In this document: one piece after another, positions 47,002 to 56,038 of the stretch
How the letters are laid out: each line of letters opens with the position of its first letter
How positions within the stretch are numbered: position 1 is the stretch's first letter
From: Oceanobacillus oncorhynchi
GTDB lineage: Bacteria > Bacillota > Bacilli > Bacillales > Amphibacillaceae
Length of the DNA stretch: 64,000 bases
Direction of reading: 5' to 3'
NCBI RefSeq assembly: GCF_000821065.1
Contig: NZ_CDGG01000001.1
Span: 3,658,001-3,722,000, forward strand
The notes under the pieces: model-generated
What the model saw: the letters and a program-made list of their open reading frames with translations, nothing else
What the model was told of the DNA's origin: nothing
The model's database searches: none
Made by a program: the position numbers and the translations under genes

Positions 47002-48039
47002 CTATTTATTATATAAGACCAGTGCCAAGCGAATTTGGAAGTAGCTGATATCCGGATGAACATTATTTTTAATTTCTTTTAAACGATAGGTTTGCTTTTT
47101 ATGTACAACTTCTTTAATTTCTTCGTAAATCGTTGAATCTAAGTAATCAAAAAAAGGAAACGCTTCTTCATGCATGGCAATCTCCACAAAATGATCCTGT
47201 ATCGTATTTGCTTTTAACCGGCGAATTTGAATGATTTCCTCAAAAGTATGCTGTTTTTTCAATAACCGGCGTGTAAATTGTGCTGTTTGGCTTAAAGGTG
47301 TATCCGCAGTACCCAAGTCTTTAGCGAAAAGCTTAAGCATTGAATATTCTTCGCCATACTCCTGTACGTATAATAAATGATAAAACACCTTCTGCAAGGT
47401 TAAATAACAATCTGGAATAGACTGCTGATAATCCTGGGAAAGCTGCTGCAAACTGCTTCCATAAGAAGAAAAACTCGTCAGACGGTCAACAAACATCGAG
47501 GCTTCTAAATCAGACACCATCGATAAGGCATGTTCTAATTCCTTATACAGCTGCTGAAGCAATACCATGGAACGATGCTTATATTGTTTATAAAAGCCTT
47601 TTACAAATTGTTCGATTTCGTGATTATCTGTAATAGGAATGAATCGATATTCGTTCTTAGCAATGTTTGTAAAGGTCTGAATGAAAAGCAGAAACCGCTG
47701 CTTGAAGGACTCAATCATGTTTTTGTAAGTCGAACCATAAAATCCAGCAAGCGTTGTTTTATTGGCTGTAAGCCACTCCTGTCCTTTTTTTGTTATTTGC
47801 AGCCTCTGCTCGTCATCCGCCAGCAAATAATTCCTCTCCAGTAATTGTTGCAGCTGTTGATAATAGTCTGTTTTCGTTAAATCAGGATAAATGCCGTAGT
47901 AGTCAGCAATATGATAAAATCTGGCATCCTGTATAGTCTGAATGGCTTTTTTCCCGATTAAAAGATTGTAAACACTGGAGGTTGTACGCTCTTGATTTAT
48001 TTTTTGGAAACATTCAATAAGAATCCCTTGAAAAAGCAT
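47002..48039 (-). CDS. ypbB: YpbB-family protein (helix-turn-helix type)
   Basis: About 345 residues, mainly helical, without membrane segments. The C-terminus (KQTYRLKEIKNNVHPDISYFQIR) looks like the winged-helix module of the YpbB family, and the gene precedes recQ as in B. subtilis, suggesting a joint DNA role. The start at 48039 has GGTGGTG five bases upstream; an ATG at 48057 has no site. Confidence 0.8.
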   Translation of the reverse strand: MLFQGILIECFQKINQERTTSSVYNLLIGKKAIQTIQDARFYHIADYYGIYPDLTKTDYYQQLQQLLERNYLLADDEQRLQITKKGQEWLTANKTTLAGFYGSTYKNMIESFKQRFLLFIQTFTNIAKNEYRFIPITDNHEIEQFVKGFYKQYKHRSMVLLQQLYKELEHALSMVSDLEASMFVDRLTSFSSYGSSLQQLSQDYQQSIPDCYLTLQKVFYHLLYVQEYGEEYSMLKLFAKDLGTADTPLSQTAQFTRRLLKKQHTFEEIIQIRRLKANTIQDHFVEIAMHEEAFPFFDYLDSTIYEEIKEVVHKKQTYRLKEIKNNVHPDISYFQIRLALVLYNK

Positions 48040-48079
48040 CCTGACACCACCATTCATACAAAAGCATTCTCTTAAAAAG

Positions 48080-48814
48080 TTATAATACAGACTCTTTCAT
48101 CCAATTGATTAATAAACCCTCTTGATACAAATCTCCAGGATAATCCATTTTCTCTATCCTGTCATTTTCATAAAGGTATTGTAATAATTCATTCATTGCA
48201 CCCATATATTCCTGATACAGAAATTCATAACTGATGGTTTCCTTAGGCATGATATTATCCGCACAGACTTTGGGATTCGTATAATTCACATAGGTTCGGC
48301 ACGGCAGCGGGCGTACTTCATAGACCATACAAGCATTCGTTTTCAAGTTCAAAAATGGGCATGGGAGCTGCTCTTTTTTGTATTTGTATTTTGCATCTGG
48401 ATCAGAAATGATATCGATGCCACTTAGCTGCTCTACTTTTTCTTCATAAACTTGATAATAATCGCTAAGATGATTTTCAATAAAATGCTTTCGATCTGCA
48501 GGCATTTTAGAAATAGCATCTTTGATCAGCATAGCTTCCATCTTATTTGTAATAATTGGAAAGTAGCAGCAAAAAGCACAGCCCATCTGACATGTTGGCA
48601 TAAGATCAGCTGTCGATTCCATATCACTGATTTCTTCACTTACCGCCTGAAGCAGCTGAGCGAATGCTTGAGCAATTTTATCATCCGCTGACACATCTTC
48701 TTTAACCAGGATGCCATCGACGATTTCATCAAATCGTTCCTGGTTTATTTCATATTTTGCATTTATCTCCTCGCATTTGAGCAGAATTTCTTCATAGGTT
48801 AAAAATATAGACAT
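48080..48814 (-). CDS. YkgJ-family cysteine-cluster protein
   Basis: 244 residues from the ATG at 48814 (AGGAG eight bases upstream). Cysteines in CQMGCAFCCYF near 83 and CPFL, NACMVYEVRPLPCRTY near 155-175 match the zinc/iron-chelating YkgJ pattern. Function is unknown. It occupies the place where fer faces ypbB in B. subtilis, but it is no ferredoxin. Confidence 0.75.
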   Translation of the reverse strand: MSIFLTYEEILLKCEEINAKYEINQERFDEIVDGILVKEDVSADDKIAQAFAQLLQAVSEEISDMESTADLMPTCQMGCAFCCYFPIITNKMEAMLIKDAISKMPADRKHFIENHLSDYYQVYEEKVEQLSGIDIISDPDAKYKYKKEQLPCPFLNLKTNACMVYEVRPLPCRTYVNYTNPKVCADNIMPKETISYEFLYQEYMGAMNELLQYLYENDRIEKMDYPGDLYQEGLLINWMKESVL

Positions 48815-49092
48815 TTGTTTGACTCCTGTTTTTATATCATAAAAATTCATTTGATTTCATAGAAAAGTATATCACGAATGGATGGATGTTTATATATGCA
48901 GGATGATAAATGATATTTCTTTCAAGCGGATTTTCACCTCTGCTGAATGAGACTACTTTAACTAAGTTTGTCAGATTAATGCCACCGTTGGCGAAAACAA
49001 TACGCTTTCCATGTTTTCCCCAGCCAGATAGTTTCACTTACATTCTTTCTTGATATTGGAGCCTTGCAGTCAGCTGCACTTCGATAAAATGC

Positions 49093-49272
49093 GTGTCTGG
49101 AAAGGATAAGAAAAAAGCGTATGTTTTCATTGCTTTAATAGCAATGGGCTTTTTCTACTCCTTCACTAATTTACTTCAAACTTCCATTTTCTTCGCAATA
49201 GCCAGCTTAGCGACATGTATTTTCTTTATTATTGTTCTATCTGTCTGGTACAGGAAAAGAAATAAACAATAA
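49093..49272 (+). CDS. Small two-helix membrane protein
   Basis: 59 codons from GTG: a lysine-rich head (SGKDKKKAY), two hydrophobic helices and a basic tail WYRKRNKQ, running into a convergent terminator. The topology resembles DUF5325-type proteins, but similarity is only by eye. No good ribosome binding site is visible at the GTG, which weakens the call. The preceding 280 bp holds nothing else I can support. Confidence 0.45.
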   Translation: MSGKDKKKAYVFIALIAMGFFYSFTNLLQTSIFFAIASLATCIFFIIVLSVWYRKRNKQ

Positions 49273-49315
49273 AACGACCGAAAAGGCTGCCGTTTAGCAG
49301 TTTTTCGATCGTTTA
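49273..49315. terminator. Convergent terminator
   Basis: CTGC/GCAG closed by CGAAAA/TTTTCG and AAACGA/TCGTTT arms; A and T runs at both ends serve the plus-strand ORF and the minus-strand ECF gene. Confidence 0.75.
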
Positions 49316-49319
49316 CCGG

Positions 49320-49829
49320 TTAATCCTTTATTCGAAATCTATTTTTGGCATATCTTTGAAATAATGCATGAAGCAATGGATATAAAAGAGTGATAAACAC
49401 TGCATTACCAATTGCATGTGCTGTGTCAAAAGGAAGTCCTGCCAAATAATATGGCCAAAAATATCCTGTTACCTGATACGTGGTTAAAGAAATAATAAAT
49501 CCGTAAAAATAACCGCTGACCACAGAAAAAATAATTATAAAAATAAATGGTACTCTTTTCCAAGTGATTCCCATGATACCTGCGATTATGCCAATGACAC
49601 ACCATGAAATAATTTGCCAGACAGTCCAGATTCCCATTCCAAGCAGCATATTAGAAAGAAATACTACTAATATTCCTAATATAACAGCTGACATTGGTCC
49701 AAGGAAAATACCTGTTAAAATAATAATTGCGGTAACAGGCTGAACATTAGGGATAAATTGAAACGCATATCTGCCTACAACAGCCAGTGTTGCAAGGAGT
49801 GCAAGTAATGTCAGCTTGTATGTGTTCAT
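49320..49829 (-). CDS. ECF-type transporter S component
   Basis: 169 residues, six hydrophobic helices (VQPVTAIIILTGIFLGPMSA is typical of S components). It binds a vitamin-like substrate and works with a shared energising EcfAAT module, not in this window. It starts 3 bp after the DUF4430 lipoprotein. The pairing suggests cobalamin or a related compound (CbrT-like), an inference only; ribU occupies a nearby position in B. subtilis. Confidence 0.8.
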   Translation of the reverse strand: MNTYKLTLLALLATLAVVGRYAFQFIPNVQPVTAIIILTGIFLGPMSAVILGILVVFLSNMLLGMGIWTVWQIISWCVIGIIAGIMGITWKRVPFIFIIIFSVVSGYFYGFIISLTTYQVTGYFWPYYLAGLPFDTAHAIGNAVFITLLYPLLHALFQRYAKNRFRIKD

Positions 49830-49832
49830 TTC

Positions 49833-50270
49833 TTATTCCATCGATTGTAAATCAAAGATAATTTCTTCGCCGCCATTCAATTCATATTCTCCAGCGCCGA
49901 CTTCTGCAGCTTCACCATCTACAAAATACATCCAATATTTTCCTTCATCTGCATCATCTGATACACGTTCAATAGAAGTAATAAAGCCGCTGTCTTCCTC
50001 TACATAGAAAGTATCCTTCATCACATCCAAAAGAATATCTCCTTCTTCTACTTGTACGACCTCTTCTGATACATTCTCGTTTCCTTCATCAATCGTTATC
50101 GTTATACGTACTTCATCTTCGGCAAGTTCCTGAGCTTCTCCGCTTGACTCATTGGTGCTTACCGAAGTATTAGAGCTTTCATTTTCTTCAGCTCCCTCAT
50201 CATTACCACATGCCGCAAGAAAAACGAAGGATAACAGCATAATACTTAAAAACTTCAGCCACTTATTCAT
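49833..50270 (-). CDS. DUF4430-domain lipoprotein
   Basis: 145 residues. Lipoprotein signal with SFVFLAACGN (Cys near 21), a Ser/Glu/Asn-rich linker (23-52) and a DUF4430 domain (IDEGNENVSEEVVQVEEGD ... YWMYFVDGEAAEVG). DUF4430 is a beta-grasp-like fold related to the C-terminal part of transcobalamin/intrinsic factor proteins. Probably an outer-face ligand-binding partner of the ECF S component, with which it is translationally coupled. Confidence 0.82.
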   Translation of the reverse strand: MNKWLKFLSIMLLSFVFLAACGNDEGAEENESSNTSVSTNESSGEAQELAEDEVRITITIDEGNENVSEEVVQVEEGDILLDVMKDTFYVEEDSGFITSIERVSDDADEGKYWMYFVDGEAAEVGAGEYELNGGEEIIFDLQSME

Positions 50271-50280
50271 TTCTTATCTC

Positions 50281-50430
50281 CCCCCTATAGCCAGCTCCAT
50301 CTTATTCGTAAAGAAAGTCTGACCGGCTGTGAACCTATATCAGTACCCTGTCCGCTGCCGTTTCTTTATTTTAATATATAGAGCTGGAGAAAGAGAAGGC
50401 ATGCCAACTGAGGCGACCTTCCCGTCTCTC
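50281..50430 (-). promoter_or_regulatory. Folded 5' leader of the DUF4430/ECF operon
   Basis: On the minus strand: a hairpin GAGAGACGGGAAGG with CCTTCTCTTTCTC (50430-50387, several G-U pairs). Then CCAGCTC (50387-50381) pairs with GAGCTGG (50297-50291) next to the ribosome binding site. Inside it AAAGAAA..TTTCTTT (50367-50361 with 50316-50310, read as TTTCTTT/AAAGAAA on plus) and CGGC/GCCG. The 5' hairpin may also terminate resE. Confidence 0.5.
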
Positions 50431-50475
50431 AATAGATATTTAAATATACCGTTATATTATCATATCTTTCCTTTT

Positions 50476-52230
50476 TTAGGAATGTTTCATAGGTATTTCA
50501 AAACTAAAAGTTGTGCCAATATCCAGTCTGCTTCTCACTTGAATTTTCCCTTGGTGGGCTTCAATAATATTTTTGGCAATAGAAAGTCCCAGGCCAGTTC
50601 CCTGTTTCTCTTTCTTTACTCTTGATTTATCCGCTTTATAAAAACGTTCAAAAACAAATGGCAGATCCTCCTCCGGAATGCCGCTGCCGTTGTCTTCTAC
50701 CTCCACATGAAGGAAATCGGAATTACTAAGCGCATGTACTTCTACCTTTCCGCCTTTTTCCGAATGACGAATGGCATTATCAATTAAATTGGTCAATACT
50801 TGTTCGATACGATCCGCGTCCATCTCCCCGATTTGTTCATGCATATCTAACGTTAAGGTGAGCTCCACTTCGTTATCCTGGGCGATACCTTGAAATTTAT
50901 GAACAATACGCTCTACAAAGGCCTGAACAGCAACAGAATCAACATGGAGCTGGATTTGCCCTGCTTCCATCCGTGCTAAATCAAGTAATTCATTAACTAG
51001 TCTGCCCATCCGGAGCGATTCCTCATAAATAATTTTAGCCAGCTCATTCTTGTCTTCTTTTGTTTCGGCAATATCATCAACGATGGCTTCACTATACCCT
51101 TGAAGCATGGAAATAGGCGTACGTAATTCATGTGACACATTTGCGATAAAGTCCTTGCGCAATTTATCAAGGCGGCGCTCTTCTGTCATATCACGGATAA
51201 CAGCAACACAGCCGCGGACATGAGATTCATCATATAAAGGAGTGACGAGCATCACATAGTTCCTTCCTTGTAGAACAGACTCCTTTAAAACCGCTCTTTC
51301 TTCAGCTATCACTTCATTAAGCGCATCCTTGAGTTTTGTCGGAAGCTGTCTCTCTTTATGTTCTCCCTGTTTATGCTCATAATTCCAATTATCTAAATAC
51401 GCTTCCGCAGGCGGGTTGATGACAACAATTTCACCATCTCTGTTCAATGTAAAGACACCATCGGCCATGGAGCTTACAATACTTGATAATTGCTCTTTCT
51501 CCTGCCTCAAAGCTTGAATATGATAATTAAGCTGGCTTCCCATCCGGTTAAATTCAATCGCTAGATCACCGATCTCGTCCCGTGTCAGCACAGGTACTTT
51601 CGTGTTGAACTCCCCGCGGGTCAAATTATAAGCTGCCTCCCGCATTTTAATTAATGGTGCTGTAACCCGGGATGATAAGAATACGGCAAAAAAAGTTGTT
51701 AAGAGAATAGCAATTCCGCCGCTCAATAAAATCAGCTTGGTTGTCTGATCTCTTGTTTCGTTAATCATATCCAATGATTTAAATACAAATACTGCCCCGC
51801 CGTCCTCTAGAGGAGAGCCTACCGAAATAACCTCATTTTCGTCCACGACTAATCCTTGTGAACTCTGTGATGCCACCTGGCTGGTCAAGTTTTGTGCTTC
51901 TGCATCGTTTATTATCCACGATTCATTAATAAAATCCAAATCCGTATCCTCAGTGCCCGAAATCCACTGTTCCTCATCAGCATAATAAATGACAACACGG
52001 CTGGAAGGATCTCTCAGCATTTCTGTTGCATCCTCAATAAATTCCGTATCATAATCTGAATCTACCAACGAAGAAATTTTCTCAGACATTTGTGACATAT
52101 CATTTTCAGCTTCTTGTATATGATAATTTTCAAAGAACTGCATTAAAAAAAACATCAATACACATAACACAAAGGATACTAATAATAAAATCGTTAATGA
52201 TAATTTTCCGACAACGCTTTTCCAAAACAT
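50476..52230 (-). CDS. resE: Sensor histidine kinase ResE
   Basis: 584 residues: two transmembrane helices (about 10-30 and 165-188) around an extracytoplasmic sensor, HAMP (190-245), PAS (255-355), HisKA with phospho-His in NVSHELRTPISML near 367, and HATPase_c (DNAIRHSEKGG, DNGSGIPEED, GTGLGLSIAK). It senses redox/nitric-oxide-related signals and phosphorylates ResD. The start overlaps the resD stop by one base. Confidence 0.95.
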   Translation of the reverse strand: MFWKSVVGKLSLTILLLVSFVLCVLMFFLMQFFENYHIQEAENDMSQMSEKISSLVDSDYDTEFIEDATEMLRDPSSRVVIYYADEEQWISGTEDTDLDFINESWIINDAEAQNLTSQVASQSSQGLVVDENEVISVGSPLEDGGAVFVFKSLDMINETRDQTTKLILLSGGIAILLTTFFAVFLSSRVTAPLIKMREAAYNLTRGEFNTKVPVLTRDEIGDLAIEFNRMGSQLNYHIQALRQEKEQLSSIVSSMADGVFTLNRDGEIVVINPPAEAYLDNWNYEHKQGEHKERQLPTKLKDALNEVIAEERAVLKESVLQGRNYVMLVTPLYDESHVRGCVAVIRDMTEERRLDKLRKDFIANVSHELRTPISMLQGYSEAIVDDIAETKEDKNELAKIIYEESLRMGRLVNELLDLARMEAGQIQLHVDSVAVQAFVERIVHKFQGIAQDNEVELTLTLDMHEQIGEMDADRIEQVLTNLIDNAIRHSEKGGKVEVHALSNSDFLHVEVEDNGSGIPEEDLPFVFERFYKADKSRVKKEKQGTGLGLSIAKNIIEAHQGKIQVRSRLDIGTTFSFEIPMKHS

Positions 52231-52946
52231 CAGTCTTGTTCAACCTCAAATTTATAGCCGATTCCCCACACTGTCACAATCATCTTCGCAGCTTCGGAAG
52301 AAACAGAATTTAGTTTTTCGCGTAGACGCTTCACATGTGTATCGACTGTACGAAGATCGCCGAAGAACTCATATTGCCATACTTCTTTTAATAATTGCTC
52401 CCGATTAAATACTTTATCCGGAGAGTTTGCCAGAAAACAAAGCAGCTCATATTCCTTTGGTGTTAAGCTGACTTCCTGATTATCTGCTGTAACCCGGTGT
52501 CCATCATGGTCAATAGTCAAGTGTGGAAACACTAATAGATTTTTGGCAGTCGTATCGGATTGCTGATAATTCAAGTTAGAAACTCTGCGCAGAATCGCTT
52601 TCACCCGTAATACTGCTTCTCTCGGGCTGAACGGCTTCACAATATAATCATCTGCACCTACTTCAAATCCCTGCACACGATTCGATTCTTCTCCGCGAGC
52701 TGTCAGCATAATAACTGGTGTATCCTTTTCTTTTTTCAGCTCCTCACATACTTGGATGCCATCCATTTCCGGCATCATAATATCTAAAATAATAGCGCTG
52801 TAATTATTTTGCAGAGCCATTTCCAAGGCAGTCTTCCCATCTGCCGCTTCATCTATTTCAAAGTCCTCTTTTTCTAAGTACATTTTTATTAAACGTCGAA
52901 TTCTTTCTTCATCATCTACCACTAATAATTTCTGTGCTTCACTCAT
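52230..52946 (-). CDS. resD: Response regulator ResD
   Basis: 238 residues, OmpR family. Receiver with DDEE near 11, phospho-acceptor Asp in ILDIMMPEMDG near 55, MLTARGEE and the KPFSPRE lysine; winged helix from about 140 (LTPKEYELLCFL, VDTHVKRLREKL). Activates anaerobic and respiratory genes including res and qcr-type targets in B. subtilis. Confidence 0.96.
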   Translation of the reverse strand: MSEAQKLLVVDDEERIRRLIKMYLEKEDFEIDEAADGKTALEMALQNNYSAIILDIMMPEMDGIQVCEELKKEKDTPVIMLTARGEESNRVQGFEVGADDYIVKPFSPREAVLRVKAILRRVSNLNYQQSDTTAKNLLVFPHLTIDHDGHRVTADNQEVSLTPKEYELLCFLANSPDKVFNREQLLKEVWQYEFFGDLRTVDTHVKRLREKLNSVSSEAAKMIVTVWGIGYKFEVEQD

Positions 52947-53060
52947 TTATATTTCACTCCTCATATCAACTCTAATTAGCATTATAAACGAACCCGTTTG
53001 AAAAGTTAAGGAATTAAGAGCATTCCTCTCTGTTATGACGCCTATTAAATTTATGTCCAT

Positions 53061-53105
53061 AGAAAAAAGAATTGCTACCAGCTCTGTGATAACAATTCTC
53101 TTTTC
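53061..53105 (-). terminator. Terminator between resC and resD
   Basis: GAATTGTT pairs with AGCAATTC on the minus strand (one wobble) with A and U runs outside, in the 196 bp resC-resD gap. It suggests resDE have their own promoter. Confidence 0.75.
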
Positions 53106-53142
53106 TATCGCACACCCTTCCTGCATCCTTCTGCAACTTACA

Positions 53143-54333
53143 TTATGCGTAAGAGTGCAGACTGGCAAGGACCAGGTTTACGACAATCAGATTGAACATA
53201 ATAATGGCAAAACCAACAACCGCAAGCCAGCCTGATTTTTCCCCATGCCAGCCTCTGGATAGCCGCAAATGCAGGAATGCTGCATAAAAAAGCCAGGTAA
53301 TTAATGCCCATACTTCTTTTGGATCCCAGCCCCAGAACCTTCCCCAGGCAATCTGGGCCCAAATCGCCGCGAATATCAAACCGCCTAAAGTAAAGACAGG
53401 GAAACCGATTGCCACTGAACGATACATAATTTCATCCAGCATATCCGGTTTGACCCCTTTCAGAAGAGGCTGCAGTCTTTTCCCGATTCGTTTGCGGGAA
53501 ATTAAAAAGGCAATTCCATAAATAATACTTCCTCCAAAGAATGACCAAATCACCGTATTAAATTTTCTGCCTGCATCATCACCATGCATCCAGCCAGGCA
53601 CTTCAAACCACGGACTCATAACATTTTCCGATAATAACGTGCTGTCCTGAGGGGCTGCAATAGGCGGAAGATGATATTCCGCAACGGTTTGCTGTCCGTT
53701 CCCTTCCACTTCAAAGGTTGCTTGATACGAAACAGCATTAAATATGCTTGTCATGACAATAAATCCAACAAATAAAAAGATACCATAAATAACTAGTTCC
53801 AGCATGGTATTACGCAGTGTTGCTCTGGTTTGGTCAATCTGCCGAATTAAATACATTAATCCGGCAACAAAGCTGATAAATAAAATGCCCTGTGCCAAAG
53901 ATACTGTCGAAACATGAATTGGGAGCCAATAACTTTGTAAAGACGCTACCAATGGCGCCACATCTGACGAGAACATACTTGCATATGCAATAATAATCGT
54001 AGCCAAAGGTAAAGCAAATACCCCTAAAAACGCTGTTTTATAGTAGATGTAAATAATAATAAATGCTAAAATCATCGACATCCCTAAAAAGGTTGTAAAC
54101 TCAAAAAGGTTACTCACCGGCGCATGACCAGTCATCACCCATCTTGCTATAAAGTATACGAGCTGCGAAGCGAAACCAATTATTGTAATAACTAAACCGA
54201 TAGTCCCTGCTTTTGTTTTCTGATGACGCTCGTTTTTATTTTGACGAATTGCTCCTCCAAAAAAGAAGGTGGCAACCAAATATAAAAGAAAAGCAATAAG
54301 CAGGGCGGTACTGCTAACACTGTATATACCCAT
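53143..54333 (-). CDS. resC: Cytochrome c biogenesis protein ResC (CcsA type)
   Basis: 396 residues, about eight transmembrane helices. The heme-handling WGWDPKEVWAL motif is near 320, with conserved histidines in LPIHVSTVSL and FLHLRLSRGW. With ResB it forms the system II heme export and ligation complex that matures the c-type QcrC. It lies 36 bp after resB. Confidence 0.95.
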   Translation of the reverse strand: MGIYSVSSTALLIAFLLYLVATFFFGGAIRQNKNERHQKTKAGTIGLVITIIGFASQLVYFIARWVMTGHAPVSNLFEFTTFLGMSMILAFIIIYIYYKTAFLGVFALPLATIIIAYASMFSSDVAPLVASLQSYWLPIHVSTVSLAQGILFISFVAGLMYLIRQIDQTRATLRNTMLELVIYGIFLFVGFIVMTSIFNAVSYQATFEVEGNGQQTVAEYHLPPIAAPQDSTLLSENVMSPWFEVPGWMHGDDAGRKFNTVIWSFFGGSIIYGIAFLISRKRIGKRLQPLLKGVKPDMLDEIMYRSVAIGFPVFTLGGLIFAAIWAQIAWGRFWGWDPKEVWALITWLFYAAFLHLRLSRGWHGEKSGWLAVVGFAIIMFNLIVVNLVLASLHSYA

Positions 54334-54369
54334 TCATTTACCTCCAATCCTTTCTCAACCATTTCATTT

Positions 54370-56013
54370 TTACTCATCTAACTCCTGCTGGTCTTTCACC
54401 ATAGTGACATTCGTACCTTCTACTGCTTTTTCAATATCACGTTTGAGTCCGAACCAGTTTTTGTTTGTATGAGCTGCGAGAAGCAGTGTATTGTCCTTTT
54501 GTTTATTAATCCAAATACGCCGGTGCTGCCAGTACATTCCCTGAATAACCCCAATCATAAAGATCATAGCACCAATTAAAAAGAAAGGAAGCGTCCGATC
54601 GGAACTAACTGTAATACCGCTGACATCCCTGAATTCCACACCGTCAATTGCTACTTTGTATTGGTTCTCTCCTGTAGCATCTACATTCATGCCAATTCCA
54701 AGAAAGCTGACCTCTCCTTCTTCTGAATCAGGAGGATACACAGTCACTACAAATGCCGGATTTCTGGGATAGTCTGTTTCTGAAGCCGGTGTTCCTTCTT
54801 CCGTCATAATATAATCTGGATAATAATTCGTTAACTCTACCTGGAAACCGCTGTCTAATTCATACACCCGGTCTGGATTAGTTAAGTCAATCGTGAAAGA
54901 GCCTAGAGATTCTTGCGTTTCATCATCTTCTTCATGAATATAAAAAGTCATATTTTCAAATTCATTTAACTGATAACCTTGTTGATATAAGGTGTATCCA
55001 TCAAATTTTGCCGGATTATTCATTTGGATTGAGTAATCAAGAATTGGCTCCAGCTCCGGTTCAGCACCAACGATATCCGCATTCGTTGCTTCATAAATAA
55101 CAACATCGGTCTGGAAATTCGTTGCAATTTCATCATCAACAGATCCCTCTTGAAAACCGTCTTCTCCTTCTCCATTGTGTGTTTCCACAATAAAGTCTTT
55201 ATTCTCTATGTAATACTGGTTATCTGTGCCGGGAATAACTCTCTGCTCCCCTTCACGAAGCCACATATAATCTTCAGAGAACATGATAGGTGTCGTACGC
55301 AAAATAGCTGCAATTAATACAATAATTAAACCAATATGATTTACGTAAGGACCCCATCTTGAAAACCGGCCTTTCTCAGCTAATATATGGCCATCTTTTT
55401 CTGTTATTTTATATCTGGAATTCTTTAAACTCTTTACCAGCTTGTCTACATCCGCATCAGCTGCATTAGCTGATTCACTGTATAATCGCTGTCTGGATAA
55501 AAACTTCTTGTGTTTTTTAGGCTTCTGATGTTTTAATGCCCGGTATAGCGGAACAAAACGGTCTAAGCTGGCTATGACCAGCGAAATACCTATTAACGCG
55601 ATTAAAGTGATAAACCACCAAGAACTGTACATATGATGGAATCCTAACTGATAATACATCAACCCTAAAATACCATACGTTTCTTCATAAAAAATGGCAG
55701 GGTCTCTTGATACAGCATCCTGCGGGATAAATTGTTCCTGCGGATAAATCGTACCCATAATCGAGGCAATTAACGCTAAAACAATCAGCCATACCCCTAC
55801 TTTTACAGAAGAGAAAAAACTCCAAATCTTATCAATGATTGATTTCTGATATGTTTGTGAACGGCGGGCACTGCCATCATATCGCATATTCAACAGTTTT
55901 TTATCATCATTTCCGTCGATATGCTGATTTCCCTCTACCGGTTTTCCGCACGCTTCACATAATACGGTACCTTCAGGATTCATGTGGCCGCATTCACATT
56001 TTATTTTATTCAT
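54370..56013 (-). CDS. resB: Cytochrome c biogenesis protein ResB (Ccs1 type)
   Basis: 547 residues. An N-terminal zinc-ribbon-like CECGHMNPEGTVLCEACGKP (5-24) precedes four transmembrane helices and a large extracytoplasmic domain (about 250-480). The conserved WGPYVNHIGLIIVL is near 215. Partner of ResC in heme delivery. The zinc ribbon is seen in several Bacillaceae relatives. Confidence 0.93.
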   Translation of the reverse strand: MNKIKCECGHMNPEGTVLCEACGKPVEGNQHIDGNDDKKLLNMRYDGSARRSQTYQKSIIDKIWSFFSSVKVGVWLIVLALIASIMGTIYPQEQFIPQDAVSRDPAIFYEETYGILGLMYYQLGFHHMYSSWWFITLIALIGISLVIASLDRFVPLYRALKHQKPKKHKKFLSRQRLYSESANAADADVDKLVKSLKNSRYKITEKDGHILAEKGRFSRWGPYVNHIGLIIVLIAAILRTTPIMFSEDYMWLREGEQRVIPGTDNQYYIENKDFIVETHNGEGEDGFQEGSVDDEIATNFQTDVVIYEATNADIVGAEPELEPILDYSIQMNNPAKFDGYTLYQQGYQLNEFENMTFYIHEEDDETQESLGSFTIDLTNPDRVYELDSGFQVELTNYYPDYIMTEEGTPASETDYPRNPAFVVTVYPPDSEEGEVSFLGIGMNVDATGENQYKVAIDGVEFRDVSGITVSSDRTLPFFLIGAMIFMIGVIQGMYWQHRRIWINKQKDNTLLLAAHTNKNWFGLKRDIEKAVEGTNVTMVKDQQELDE

Positions 56014-56038
56014 TGTCTGCCCCCATTCTCATGGATTA

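Noticed and set aside
49273-49315. Hairpin considered as part of the repeat family
   Set aside because: Its A and T tails and position between convergent genes fit an ordinary bidirectional terminator.
50300-50430. Cobalamin riboswitch
   Set aside because: No B12 box or the conserved core sequence on either strand, although the downstream genes suggested one.
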